From positions 18,089,153-18,153,152 of the forward strand of contig CM045998.1 in NCBI GenBank assembly GCA_025175895.1: DNA of 64,000 nucleotides, given 5' to 3'. Positions 33,089 through 43,358 of this stretch are shown here, piece after piece. Each line of letters opens with the position of its first letter. Positions within the stretch are counted from its first letter, which is position 1. Source of the DNA: Wurfbainia villosa (taxonomy: Eukaryota; Streptophyta; Magnoliopsida; Zingiberales; Zingiberaceae). The notes beneath the pieces were generated by a model, which was given only the letters and a program-made list of their open reading frames with translations, had not been told where the DNA came from and did not search any database. Made by a program: the position numbers and the translations under genes.

Positions 33089-34720
33089 TTAGCGTGAATC
33101 TATTACGCTCTTAGGAACCCAAAACCTATTTGAGCTCCTAGGGTTTACTAGGTATTCCTTAGGGATGACCTCCCTAGATACCCTCCTAATGACCCTCCTA
33201 GGCTTAGAAGCCTTGGTCATTTGGGTCTTGCCATGGTTAACTCTAGGGGTGACTCCCCTATTGACCTTGGTCTTTCTAGACCTAGTTAGTATTCCATAAT
33301 CTAATGGAACACTATGATAAGCCACCTTAGGCTTAGGTTTGTGACCCAAACCCTTGCCCTTAGTTGACTTTTCTTTCTTGGGTCCTAGATGTTGACTTTG
33401 AGATATTGACCCTTGACTTTGACCATTAGACCCTTGCATTTGATTTTGCATAATCTTGAGGGTCTTTTCTAATTTCTCAAGTCTTGATCTCAAGGCTTGG
33501 TTCTCTATTTCTAATTGCCAAATTTTAGAATTTTGATTTGGTCTTTGGGCATGGGACTTCCTAGGCATGTGTCTAGTCCATTTAAGATTAAGGTCTATGT
33601 GTTCTCCTATTTTCCTAATAGACTCCCTAGGAAGGACGTTTCTAGGGACATTAGTTTCAAATTTCTCCTTCTTTGAAAGGTAGACATTTTTGGCTCCTAA
33701 ACACAATTCCCTATGTCTAGCATGCTCTTTATGATAAATAGCAAGATTATTAAAATTATTCCTAGCATGCTTTTGACTATAAGAATTAGAAAGAGCATTA
33801 CTAAAATATACCTTAGGGTTAACCTTAGCTCCCCCTACATGTGATGCTCCATTTTGAGCCTTTTTCTCCCCCTTCTTGCATTCACTCCGGTAGTGTCTCG
33901 GTTGTCGGCACTTGAAGCATATGACATGCTCCTTGCTCTTTTGACTTTGGGCACCGGCATCTTTGACCTTTGTGTTGACTTTTGGTGTCGGAGGAGTTTT
34001 CCTAATCCGTTTTGGACACTTGCTTTTATAGTGCCCGATTTCCCTACACTCAAAACATATTATATGCATTTTATTATTAACACATATGTTTGAGTTACCT
34101 AGGGTGGTTGTGGTGGTCGGAGTGGATTCTTGAGCTTGCTCTTCCTCTCTACCGGATGTAGATGGTTCTTCTTGTTGCTCCAGTATTGAGGATGGTCTCT
34201 CCTCCTCAATCCTAGAAGTAGATGCTTCTTCCACTTCTTCCACCTTTTCCGATTCGGATTTTGATTCCCTATCAATCTCCGAATCCTCAAGCTCTTTAGA
34301 TGATGATGTACTTGCTTGAGCTTGAGAGGGTGAACACTCCTCTTCTTCTTTTGCATCTTGGATTGATGATGAATTTTCATGAAGCTTGGCCAAATCGCTC
34401 CATAGCTCCTTGGCATCCATGCACTCACCTAGGCTACACAAGAAGTCATTAGGAATTAAATCAAAAATGAAATTGATTACCTTCTTGTTTTCCTCAAATC
34501 TCTGGAGTTGATCTTCACTCCATTTCTTCTTCTTGAGGAAGTCACCCTTTGGTCCTTTTGGATATTCGAATCCTTCCATTAATATTGACCATTCCTCAAA
34601 ATCCTTCATCATCAAAAAATCTTTAATTCTTCTCTTCCAATAATTGAAGTTTTCTCGTCCATAGAAAGCATATGGGACCGGCGTGTTGATATCCCATCCT
34701 AGTTGTCCTTGGACATCCAT
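33089..34720 (-). CDS. gag: E Gag protein, intact, with two zinc knuckles
   Basis: Uninterrupted 543-residue frame starting MDVQGQLGWDINTP, about 50 nt after the primer site. N-terminal capsid-like part (residues about 20-125: NFNYWKRRIKDFLMMKDFEEW, DAKELWSDLAKLHE). It then goes straight to an acidic Ser/Glu linker, without the RSQL...RFKEI capsid half found in A, C, G and K. CCHC knuckles at about 222-235 (CFECREIGHYKSKC) and 268-281 (CFKCRQPRHYRSEC). Coiled-coil-like stretch near LEIENQALRSRLEKLEK. Basic tail ending WVPKSVIDSR, as in F. No pol downstream. It probably assembles with or into particles supplied by a full element. Confidence 0.9.
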   Translation of the reverse strand: MDVQGQLGWDINTPVPYAFYGRENFNYWKRRIKDFLMMKDFEEWSILMEGFEYPKGPKGDFLKKKKWSEDQLQRFEENKKVINFIFDLIPNDFLCSLGECMDAKELWSDLAKLHENSSSIQDAKEEEECSPSQAQASTSSSKELEDSEIDRESKSESEKVEEVEEASTSRIEEERPSSILEQQEEPSTSGREEEQAQESTPTTTTTLGNSNICVNNKMHIICFECREIGHYKSKCPKRIRKTPPTPKVNTKVKDAGAQSQKSKEHVICFKCRQPRHYRSECKKGEKKAQNGASHVGGAKVNPKVYFSNALSNSYSQKHARNNFNNLAIYHKEHARHRELCLGAKNVYLSKKEKFETNVPRNVLPRESIRKIGEHIDLNLKWTRHMPRKSHAQRPNQNSKIWQLEIENQALRSRLEKLEKTLKIMQNQMQGSNGQSQGSISQSQHLGPKKEKSTKGKGLGHKPKPKVAYHSVPLDYGILTRSRKTKVNRGVTPRVNHGKTQMTKASKPRRVIRRVSREVIPKEYLVNPRSSNRFWVPKSVIDSR

Positions 34721-34770
34721 CTTCCCTCTAGCTTCTTTAGCTCTCAGCGATTAGTCCGTAGAAGAGCCCC

Positions 34771-34786
34771 GGGCTCTGATACCACT
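34771..34786 (-). other. E primer-binding site
   Basis: Minus strand AGTGGTATCAGAGCCC; canonical initiator-Met type, adjoining the LTR. Confidence 0.92.
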
Positions 34787-36332
34787 TGTTAGAGATTTGA
34801 GGCCGCTAGAGGGGGGGTGAATAGCATTGTGCTCATAAGATGATGGAAATCTTTCGCGTTCGTCTCTATAAAACTCGTTATGCGTAGCGGAATGATAATA
34901 ATAAAAACAATAACGAAGTAAGACAAACACGAACACACCAATACACAAATATTTAACGTGGTTCAGAACTGCACGATTCCTACTCCACGGATCGAGCTCA
35001 AATGAGCCCTAGCGATGCCACAAGCACACCACTATGTAATAACTCCTTCTCGGAACAATCCGAAGGTGGAGAAACCTCGTACAATGTATACAACAGTAAT
35101 ACAATGAAAATACAAGCAAATACAATGAAATATAATGCAATACAAGTAAAAAAACACTTTACAAATGCTTTGGATTACTTGCTTTTGGTTGCTTGAAGAA
35201 TGGCCTTGGAGACCCTGATTTGCAGCAATAAATTGCCCCAAGGATGCTCAAGAAACCATGTGCAAAAACCCTCCCGTCGAGCTCCTTTTATCCTTCTGCG
35301 CGACCTGGATTTCCGCCTATCAGTCGACTGCCATAAGGCACCAGTCGACTGATGCCACTATTATCGTGAGATAACGGTTCGATCCATGCTGAAAAAACTC
35401 CAACGGATCTCTTAGCGATCGGTATCGGCGCCACCATAGCCGCCGATCGGCTATAGAGCGTTGTGCTCGTGGCGAACCATCGATCGCCATCCATGGCGAT
35501 CGATCAACCCAACCGATTGCTACCAATGAGCTTCGATCGGCTGCTACCAATAAGCGATTATTTGCCGGCCACATTTTGAAACTCCGACTTATGGCGAGAG
35601 GTTTTAACCCAAGTATGGTGCCCCGATACTTGCTAGACCACCCTTAGCCTAGACCTAAGCCTTCTAGCCACCTCTATCAGCCTCACGCCTCTCGGATCCC
35701 TCCAAGTCATCCATGACTTGTTCATCCATCGCGCTAGCCTTCAGGTACTTCCATCGGCTATGTCATGCTAACGGTGTCTACACCGCCAAGGCACATTGGA
35801 CTTACACCGCCAAGACTCCGCATGAACTTTACGCCACCAACCATTGAACTTATGCTGCCAAGACTCCACTCTTAGAATTTATGCCACCAATATCAAACCC
35901 CTTGGACTTCTCAAATGTCAAGACTCAAGCTTGGACTTTCCCTTGCCAACCCATGTTGGACTTTCCATGCCAAGACCCATGATTGGACTTCCCTTGTGCC
36001 AAGTACTCAAGAATTGGACTTTCCCAAATGCCAAGTGTCCCACTTGGAATTTCCATGCCAAGTACCCATGACTTGGACTTTACCTTGCCAAGACCCATGC
36101 TTGAACTTTCCCATAATCACATGGTCAACCCTAGTCAACCATCAAAGTCTCCCTCTAGTCAAACTCGAGTCTGGTCAATTATTATCTGGGTCGATTGTAT
36201 AAACAATCTCCCCAAAACATTAACCGACATCAATGTCAAACTACTTTGTCAAACCACTTTGTCAAACATCAAAACATCACTCGAGTCAAACTCGAGTCTG
36301 GTCAATCGTGACCTGGGCCGATTGCACCAACA
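34787..36332 (-). repeat. E 5' LTR
   Basis: 1546 bp, TGTTAGAG...GCACCAACA on the plus strand. C-run motif at about 34808-34822; palindrome block 35310-35600; CTTGG/CCAAG array 35775-36110. Followed by the TSD ttaag. Confidence 0.93.
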
Positions 36333-36337
36333 TTAAG

Positions 36338-37127
36338 ATCTATAAAGATAGATCGAAACGGTTGCTTGGTCTTTCGCAGTCTACATATATAAACTGAGTG
36401 CTAAAGAGGTTTAGCATGTCGGAATCCAAGAAAGGTTTCCTACCCATCGGGCATGGGATACACCTTTTGAAGTCTATGTGTCCACGCACAGAAGATGAGA
36501 GGATTTGCATGAGTAAGATTCCCTATGCATCCGCAATATGATCTATCATGTATACTATGTTATGTACGAGGCCCGATGTATCATATGCTCTGAGTGTCAT
36601 GAGCATATACCACTCTGATCCAGGAATGGATCATTGGGCGACTGTTAAGATGATCCTTAGGTACTCAAGAAGAACTAAGGATGCGTTCCTAATATATGGA
36701 GAAGGGTACATGGTGGTACGTGGGTATACGAATGCCAGCTTCCAGATAGACAAGGATGATTCTATGTCTCAGTCTGGGTATGTATTCACCTGGAATGGAG
36801 GCGCAATAAGTTGGAAAGGTTCCAAGCTTGACACTATAGCAGATTCTGCCACTAAGGCAGAATACATTGCAACTTTAGAAGCAGTAAAGGAAGTGGTTTG
36901 GATCAAGAAGTTCATCTATGAACTTGATGTGGTCTCATCAATGATCCAAACATGTGCTTCGCCGCTATCATTTGATCAGAGAGATCATAAGTAGGAAGGA
37001 AATACAAATCGAGAAAATCTCCACTGAAAGGAACTTAGCGGATCCTTTAACTAAGGCATTACCTCAAAGTAAGTTTGAGGGTCATGTTAGAGCTTATGGT
37101 ATTGGATACCGTAGTGATTGGCATTAG
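36338..37127 (+). pseudogene. pol: D pol pseudogene, 3' part: end of RT and RNase H
   Basis: Continues the RT frame interrupted by E. LCTRPDVSYALSVMS near 36560-36605 is the RT/RNase H connection; RNase H motifs include WKGSKLDTIADSATKAEYIA and EAVKEVVWIKKFI. A stop at about 36541 and frameshifts near 36960-36995 break it. The end reads DPLTKALPQSKFEG and stops at 37127, just before the polypurine tract. Confidence 0.9.
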
Positions 37128-37130
37128 GCC

Positions 37131-37141
37131 AAGTGGGAGTT
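37131..37141 (+). other. D polypurine tract
   Basis: AAGTGGGAGTT directly before the 3' LTR; primes plus-strand DNA synthesis. Confidence 0.85.
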
Positions 37142-37914
37142 TGTTAGTAATATATGAGAGATGTCCTAAGGCAATCGCCTTATGTATGAACCATTTATAT
37201 GATAAATGAAGATTCACTATTTGAGTATACATGTTTTCATGTATTTGATTAGATCTTAAACTCATTTACTGAATGAGAGAATTTGTGATTGGATCACAAC
37301 TAGTGAGTATCTCTACATGTGTAACTGTGATGTATCAGAATTATCCCTAGTCGATGAATTGATGGATTTAGACACCATCAATTCTGTCGAGACTAGAACG
37401 AGGTATACTCCTTGGTGTATCCAAGCAGCTGATTCTCACTGGCTGGAGACATTGTGATGTCTGGAGTTAATCGTGGATGCTAGTTATGATAACTAGTTCA
37501 TTGGAGTGACCAGCCGTAAGACTTCATATGGTTCTCTGCATATATAGATATGTCAATGAAGTTCTTACTGCAGCTTAAGTGCGATGTTCCTTTGACTTGT
37601 GGTATTCAAGTCATCTTGATCATGAAAACTTATGCTTTGACATCTTAAGCAAGCATCTCTGAGGAGATGTGGACCCGGGATGATTGAGTATAAGTCAAAG
37701 TGAACGAAGGTGTTTGAATAGCCTATAAAGGATTCACCATTCCTTGCGAGGAGATGTATACCCGTGGCCTCTCGTCGGATTGTTACTAAAGTCTTTGGCC
37801 AAAGAATTACATGTTTAGAGTAAGGTATTCTTGGATACAAGTGCAGTAACTAGAATCCGTAGGACGAGGAAATGATACTTGGGCTAGGTGTGACATAGTC
37901 AACCTAGTGGGGAC
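37142..37914 (+). repeat. D 3' LTR, first segment
   Basis: Up to the G insertion. TSD gggac of G at 37910-37914, repeated at 43354-43358. Confidence 0.95.
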
Positions 37915-39058
37915 TGTTGGCGATCGATTGGTCGGCTAGAGGGGGGGTGAATAGCCCTTTTCGTTTGGATGTCGATATTTGCTCGTCTACAAGACTAATT
38001 AGCGCAAGAGGAAGACTAATAAAGACAAGCAAATAGAAATACAAGAAAACAAGTGCTAACAAAGAATGTAACGTGGTTCACGGCTACGCCGCTAATCCAC
38101 GATCCCGATTCGTCCGAGGTGAATCACTCCTCCAAAGCCAATCACTATTGGTCTCTCCTTTGCTCCAAGCTAGGTGGAGGTAACCTTTACAATCAAGATC
38201 ACTCTTCTTACAATAAGAATGGAGTAAAAACAAGTAAGAAGAGTTTAGAGCTTGTGGGGCACTAGGAAGATCACTTGGAGCATAAGCATTAGCCTCTCAA
38301 AGGCTCACACCCTCTCTTTTTATAGAGAGGGCTGATTTCTTCCCGTTGGCCACCACCAGTCAACTGCTGCCCTTGGCAGTCGACTGTCGTCACTACAACG
38401 GCCTCCGAACACGTCGGATCCCGACCGTTGTAGTCCAACGGAACTCTTGGCAGTCGACTGATGGACCTCACTCGATCGCGCTCCGTAGTCGATCGCTAGT
38501 CTACGGCGGTTCTCAGGTATGCGATATCCTTCGCGCTGCTGGGCATAAACCCATCGACTGATACGATTGAACCCACTGATTGAGCCATCGCCTTACATGG
38601 CGGCGGATCGGTGCCGGTGAAACTCAAACTTAACATAAGTTTGAGCTTCCTGGTAAACCTTAACCCTAATGAGCTACTTACATTTCACTCATTCTCTCAT
38701 CTCACTCGAAGTCCCTCGCCGAAGCTCTCTTTATTCGCGGCCACGTCCCTCGGCAGCATCAGGCGCACGGCTCTGCAATGCTCCTTCGCGTCTCTTGCCT
38801 CTGAAGTCTGCTTCCTTGGCTTCACTTCAAGTCATCTCGTCCGGCGGTCCCTCGGATGCTCCAAGCGCACGGCTTCCGCAAAGTCATCCTTCACCGACTC
38901 AAGGACCGAGGTTGTGAGGGTGAACCCGCCAAGGCTCCATGTGCGAATTACTAAGTCCTGTAAGACTCCAACGCACATATCAAATAACAATATCATCCTA
39001 ACTTAAACCCTTTGCCACACACATCAAAACCTTATCATGGTAAGAGATTGCCCTAACA
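37915..39058 (-). repeat. G 3' LTR
   Basis: 1144 bp, TGTTGGCGATCG...CCCTAACA on the plus strand. It lacks an approximately 50-bp stretch present in the partner LTR (about 42895-42960) and in J. TATA-type box at 38317-38324 on the minus strand. CAGTCGACTG copies near 38375 and 38451 are replaced by GATCG strings in the partner. Confidence 0.93.
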
Positions 39059-40359
39059 ATCTCCCCCTTTTTGATGTGTGGCAATCCGTTTAAGTTAGGT
39101 AAAAACATTTGATAAAAATTTCTAAGGTAAGAAAGCATGTAAACATAAACATGATATAACAACATGCAACTCCCCCTTAATCCATGAAACTCTCTCTACA
39201 AATTCTCTCTCCCTATCATAAGCATAATCATTTCTCCCCCAAAATATATTCCCCGTTACTTAAATATACATTTCTCCCCCTTTGACATCATCAAAAAGAT
39301 TAATCCTTATTTATAAGCTCATGGCATCAATTGTAATAGAAGGAAAACACCAAAATCATGATTAAAATCTGAAATCAGAGAATATTTGGCTGTTTTTCAG
39401 GCTAGCAATGATCGCTATCGTATGGCAATGATCGTGGCACAATGGATTCAAATTTCGATTTTTCAGTGAATTTGATGCATTAAAAATTCCAGAAAATTAG
39501 AAAAATCATGAAATTTTGGGAACACATTTCTTTTAAGTATATCTATCAGTGAAAAATAGGTTTTCATGAAAAATCATTATATTTCCACGTATTTGCCAAA
39601 AAACCATAAGCTTTAAAAACTACTAGGTTTTTTTATCATAAGAGTATCCATTTTGACACCTAGTCTTGCTTTGAATTGTTTCAAAACATGAATACATAGA
39701 TTTTAGATTAAAAAATTGTTTTGAAAACACATGAAATATCCAACCATGATCTTTGGGCAATATGTCTATGAATTAAACATAAGCCTTCCCCATGATTGGT
39801 CTATTATTGCTATGTTGATACTTTAAATAACCATCTAAATGTCATAGGCATTAGTGGACATTTGTATCATCCTAACATCTCACCCATGCTAAGTTTGCAA
39901 TCAAGTTAGCCTATAGTGAGTGTGAGATGCATCCTAGGGGGTATTTGTATATACTTAACCCTTGTATTCATGCAATTCTATCATGGTTAAGTATCAACCT
40001 AACAATCATCATGATCATAAAGGCATATGTCAATTAATTTTACATTATGATCATGAAATACATGTATTCATTGAATTGTTCTCATGCATTAGGTATTATA
40101 TCATGATAATAAACAAAATATCACCTAAGGCATTATTTAAACCCTATTTCTTATGATGATGTGCCAAATATCAAAATCATAAATCATGATTACAAACATA
40201 CATAGAAATTACATTAATCATCATGATTTAAGCATTATTATCTATTTATGGGCACGTTATCATCACCCAACACTATTCTAAAAATGTTGTCCCGCCATCC
40301 TAAGTCAACCAAAATATGATATAGGTCAATTGCATATGGTTGACTACCCTAGAGTTATC
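39059..40359 (-). other. G 3' noncoding region with repeated polypurine tracts
   Basis: Plus-strand CTCCCCC runs at 39061, 39173, 39237 and 39277 are coding-strand polypurine tracts. An AATGATCG-type string pair is at 39404-39435, where other elements carry CAGTCGACTG. Stem-loop at 39876-39929. No coding frame. Confidence 0.8.
39876..39929 (-). other. G copy of the conserved stem-loop
   Basis: Perfect 8-bp arms (39876-39883, 39922-39929), 38-nt loop with inner stem GCTAA/TTAGC. Sense downstream motif GTGAGATGTTAGG. The loop shares GGCTAACTTGATTG with C. Confidence 0.78.
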
Positions 40360-42090
40360 CTAACCCTTAAGGATGGATTTTGGAACCCAAAATAAGTTCT
40401 TGCCTATTGGGTTTACTAAGAACTCCTTAGGGATCCATTTTCTAGCAATTACTTTCTTTTTATCTTGACCCCTAGCAATTAGGCATTTATAGGCCTTTTC
40501 ATTTTTCTTTTCTTTATAACCTAGGCCCTTTTTGTTGAAACTTGCCCTTTGGCTCCCTAAGATCATGTTCAATGTGTTGGAGTCAATTGTGAGTTTTTCT
40601 AGGGCTTTTGTTAAATAATCTACCTTTTCCCTTAAGGCCCTATTTTCATTTATACATGCATCACTAACATCTAATGGCACATAAAGGTCATGTGAGCATG
40701 CATCATTTAAGCTAGAAGAAATATTATCATTTAAGCATGCATTTTCTAGCTTATTTTCCAATGCCTTAATTTGATTAAGCATGCTTTTATTTTTCTTTTT
40801 CATTCCAAATAAGTCCTTAGTTAAACTAGAAATTATGGAAACTATTTTCTTAGGAGAGGCTTTCGTTACCATAGTTTCCATATCCTCTTCTTCTTCTTCG
40901 GATGAGGATGTAGAAGCTCCCCCTTCACTTGAGCTCTCTCCTCTTGAGCTTGATCCTTCATTTTCGGATGAAGAGTAATCCAAGTCATCAAAGGTCATCA
41001 AGGCCAAATTGGTGACAAAAGCATTCTCTTCATTCGATGATGATGAGGAGGATGAGGATGGGTCATCCCAAGTCCTTGCCTTTAGAGCTTTGGTCTTCCC
41101 CTTTTCTTTTGTCTTCTTCTCCTCCTCCTTCTTTTTCTTGCTCCCCTTTTTCTTCTTCTTTTCTTCTTTCTTTTTCTTCTCTTCCTTGCTCTTGTTTAGG
41201 AGGGGACAATTATCCCTTATGTACCCCTCTCCTTGGCAATTGTAGCATATGACCTTCCCCCTTGGTCTTCTATTCTTATCATGAGATCTATCAAATCTAA
41301 AATTCTTAAATGCACGCCTTACCTTCCTTACCATGTAGGCTTCTTCCGTGCTATCCATGGAGGAGGAAGACGCTTCATCATCGGAGGAGGAGGGGATCTC
41401 TATCTTCTTCTTCCCCTTATTTGCCAACAATGCTATTCCCCTTAAAGGTTGTATTTTTGGCTCTTCTTGTATTCCTTCAAGCCTAGATTCATGTAATTCC
41501 ATAGTGGAGAAAAATTCATCTAGAGTACTTACCTCTAGATTCTTTGAAATGTAAAATGAGTCCACCATTGAACTCCACTTGGATGATCGGGGGAAAGAAT
41601 CTATGGCCTTCATTATCATATCGCGATTTGAGAGCCTTTCTCCTACACTTGTTAGTCCATTTAAAATTTCTTTGAATCTAGAATGCAAAGAAGTTACCTT
41701 TTCTCCCTTTTCTAATTTAATGTTGGATAGTTGGGAGCGGAGGAGATCTCTCCTTGCTAGCTTCGCCTCGGATGTGCCTTCATGAAGCTCAATTAGCTTC
41801 TCCCACATCTCCTTGGCGCTTAGGCATTCTCCTATTCGGTTGATTTCTTGTTGGGGGAGCACATTGAAGAGATGATGCTTGGCTTTTGAATTTGCAAGGT
41901 GCTCTTCCCTTTGCCTTTTGGTCCATCTAGATTTCTCTATTGGCTTCCCCTCTTCATCCCTAGGAAAAACGAAACTGGATTCCATTGTAATCATAATATC
42001 AAAATCCGTTTCGAAAAATACCTCCATTCGCTTCTTCCACCAAGCGAATTCTCCTTCAAACTTCGGAGGATGGATGTTGGAGCCGGTCAT
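40360..42090 (-). CDS. gag: G Gag protein, intact frame, zinc knuckle His replaced by Tyr
   Basis: 576 residues from MTGSNIHPPKFEG, 48 nt after the primer site. Full capsid-type domain: WWKKRMEVFFETDFD, RIGECLSAKEMWEKLIELHE, RDLLRSQLSNIKLEKGEKV, MHSRFKEI-like LHSRFKEILNGL, and MIMKAIDSFPRSSKWSSMVDS. Then a Ser-rich acidic stretch and a single knuckle at residues about 282-295 (CYNCQGEGYIRDNC), in which the zinc-binding His is Tyr; C's copy has His. A Lys/Glu-rich tract, Ser/Glu runs, a coiled-coil-like region and a WVPKSILKG end follow. The His loss (CAC to TAC) may weaken RNA binding although the frame is open. Confidence 0.9.
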   Translation of the reverse strand: MTGSNIHPPKFEGEFAWWKKRMEVFFETDFDIMITMESSFVFPRDEEGKPIEKSRWTKRQREEHLANSKAKHHLFNVLPQQEINRIGECLSAKEMWEKLIELHEGTSEAKLARRDLLRSQLSNIKLEKGEKVTSLHSRFKEILNGLTSVGERLSNRDMIMKAIDSFPRSSKWSSMVDSFYISKNLEVSTLDEFFSTMELHESRLEGIQEEPKIQPLRGIALLANKGKKKIEIPSSSDDEASSSSMDSTEEAYMVRKVRRAFKNFRFDRSHDKNRRPRGKVICYNCQGEGYIRDNCPLLNKSKEEKKKKEEKKKKKGSKKKKEEEKKTKEKGKTKALKARTWDDPSSSSSSSSNEENAFVTNLALMTFDDLDYSSSENEGSSSRGESSSEGGASTSSSEEEEEDMETMVTKASPKKIVSIISSLTKDLFGMKKKNKSMLNQIKALENKLENACLNDNISSSLNDACSHDLYVPLDVSDACINENRALREKVDYLTKALEKLTIDSNTLNMILGSQRASFNKKGLGYKEKKNEKAYKCLIARGQDKKKVIARKWIPKEFLVNPIGKNLFWVPKSILKG

Positions 42091-42137
42091 TTTGAAAGTT
42101 GCTTGTTATGGCGGTTAGTCCTCGACAAGCTTTCCTT

Positions 42138-42152
42138 GGCTCTGATACCACT
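42138..42152 (-). other. G primer-binding site
   Basis: Minus strand AGTGGTATCAGAGCC, canonical, adjoining the LTR. Confidence 0.93.
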
Positions 42153-43353
42153 TGTTGGCGATCGATTGGCCGGCTAGAAGGGGGGGTGAATATCCCTTTT
42201 CGTTTGGATGCCGATATTTGCTCGTCTACAAGACTAATTAGCGCAAGAGGAAGACTAATAAAGGCAAGCAAATAGAAATACGAGAAAACAAGCGCTAATA
42301 AAGAATGTAACGTGGTTCACGGCTACGCTGCTAATCCACGATCCCGATTCGTCCGAGGTGAATCACTCCTCCAAAGTCAATCACTATTGGTCTCTCCTTT
42401 GCACCAAGCTAGGTGGAGGTAACCTTTACAATCAAGATCACTCTTCTTACAATAAGAATGGAGTAAAAACAAGTAAGAAGAGTTTAGAGCTTGTGGGGCA
42501 CTAGGAAGATCACTTGGAGCATAAGCATTAGCCTCTCAAAGGCTCACACCCTCTCTTTTTATAGAGAGGGCTGATTTCTTCCCGTTGGCCGCCACCAGTC
42601 GACTGCCGTCACTACAACGGCTTCCGAACACGTCGAATCTCGACCGTTGTAGTCCAACGGAACTCTTGGCGATCGGGATGGACCTCACCCGATCATTCGC
42701 CTCCATCGATCGCCAAAGTCTCACGGCGGTTGTGCCGCGATATCCTGCGGTAGTCGACTACCATTCCATGGCGATCAGCTGGGGCATAAACCCATCGATC
42801 GGATACGATTGAACCCACTCGACTCAGCGATCATTGCCATTACATGGCGATTGGCGTGTCGTGAAACTCAAACTTAACATAAGTTTGAGCTTCCGGCGGT
42901 CGGGTAAACCTTAACCCTTGCGGTCAAGTCTCCGACACTCAGCCATTCGGCCAAGTTCACCTAATGAGCTACTTACATTTCACTCATTCTCTCATCTCAC
43001 TCGAAGTCCCTCGCCGAAGCTCTCTTCGTTCGCGGCCATGTCCCTCGGCAGCATCAGGCGCACGACTCTGCAATGCTCCTTCGCGTCTCTTGCCTCCGAA
43101 GTCTGCTTCCTTGGCTTCGCTTCAAGTCATCTCGTCCGGCGGTCCCTCGGATGCTCCAAGCGCACGGCTTCTGCAAAGTCATCCTTCACCGACTCAAGGA
43201 TCGAGGTTGTGAGGGTGAACCCGCCAAGGCTCCATGTGCGAATTACTAAGTCTTGTAAGACTCCAACGCACATATCAAATAACAATATCATCCTAACTTA
43301 AACTCTTTGCCACACACATCAAAACCTTATCATGGCAAGAGATTGCCCTAACA
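42153..43353 (-). repeat. G 5' LTR
   Basis: 1201 bp. TATA-type box at 42556-42563 on the minus strand. Palindrome block 42595-42870 with few intact CAGTCGACTG copies. Followed by the TSD gggac and the rest of D's LTR. Confidence 0.93.
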
Positions 43354-43358
43354 GGGAC

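Larger units (their letters stand above)
23399..36332 (-). mobile_element. Element E: gag-only Sirevirus, minus strand, entered by F
   Basis: Right (5') LTR 34787-36332; left (3') LTR 23399-24240 plus 30507-31220; internal region only 31221-34786. Perfect TSD ttaag. The sole coding frame is gag (33089-34720); no protease, integrase, RT or RNase H is detectable. It has a primer-binding site, repeated polypurine tracts and the conserved stem-loop, so all cis signals for mobilisation in trans appear present. Confidence 0.93.
37915..43353 (-). mobile_element. Element G: gag-only Sirevirus, minus strand, inside the D 3' LTR
   Basis: Left (3') LTR 37915-39058, right (5') LTR 42153-43353, perfect TSD gggac. 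The internal region holds one open frame, gag (40360-42090). No pol. Same family as C and the solo LTR J. Confidence 0.95.

Noticed and set aside
37442..37840. Minus-strand frame of 91 residues in both D LTRs (also 17449-17724)
   Set aside because: Present only because the LTR is duplicated; no domain, and it carries substitutions without a coding pattern.
41009..41252. Plus-strand frames opposite the gag genes (Phe/Ser/Leu-rich)
   Set aside because: Antisense shadows of Lys/Glu/Ser-rich Gag tracts, as also near 16504-17078 and 62827-63036.
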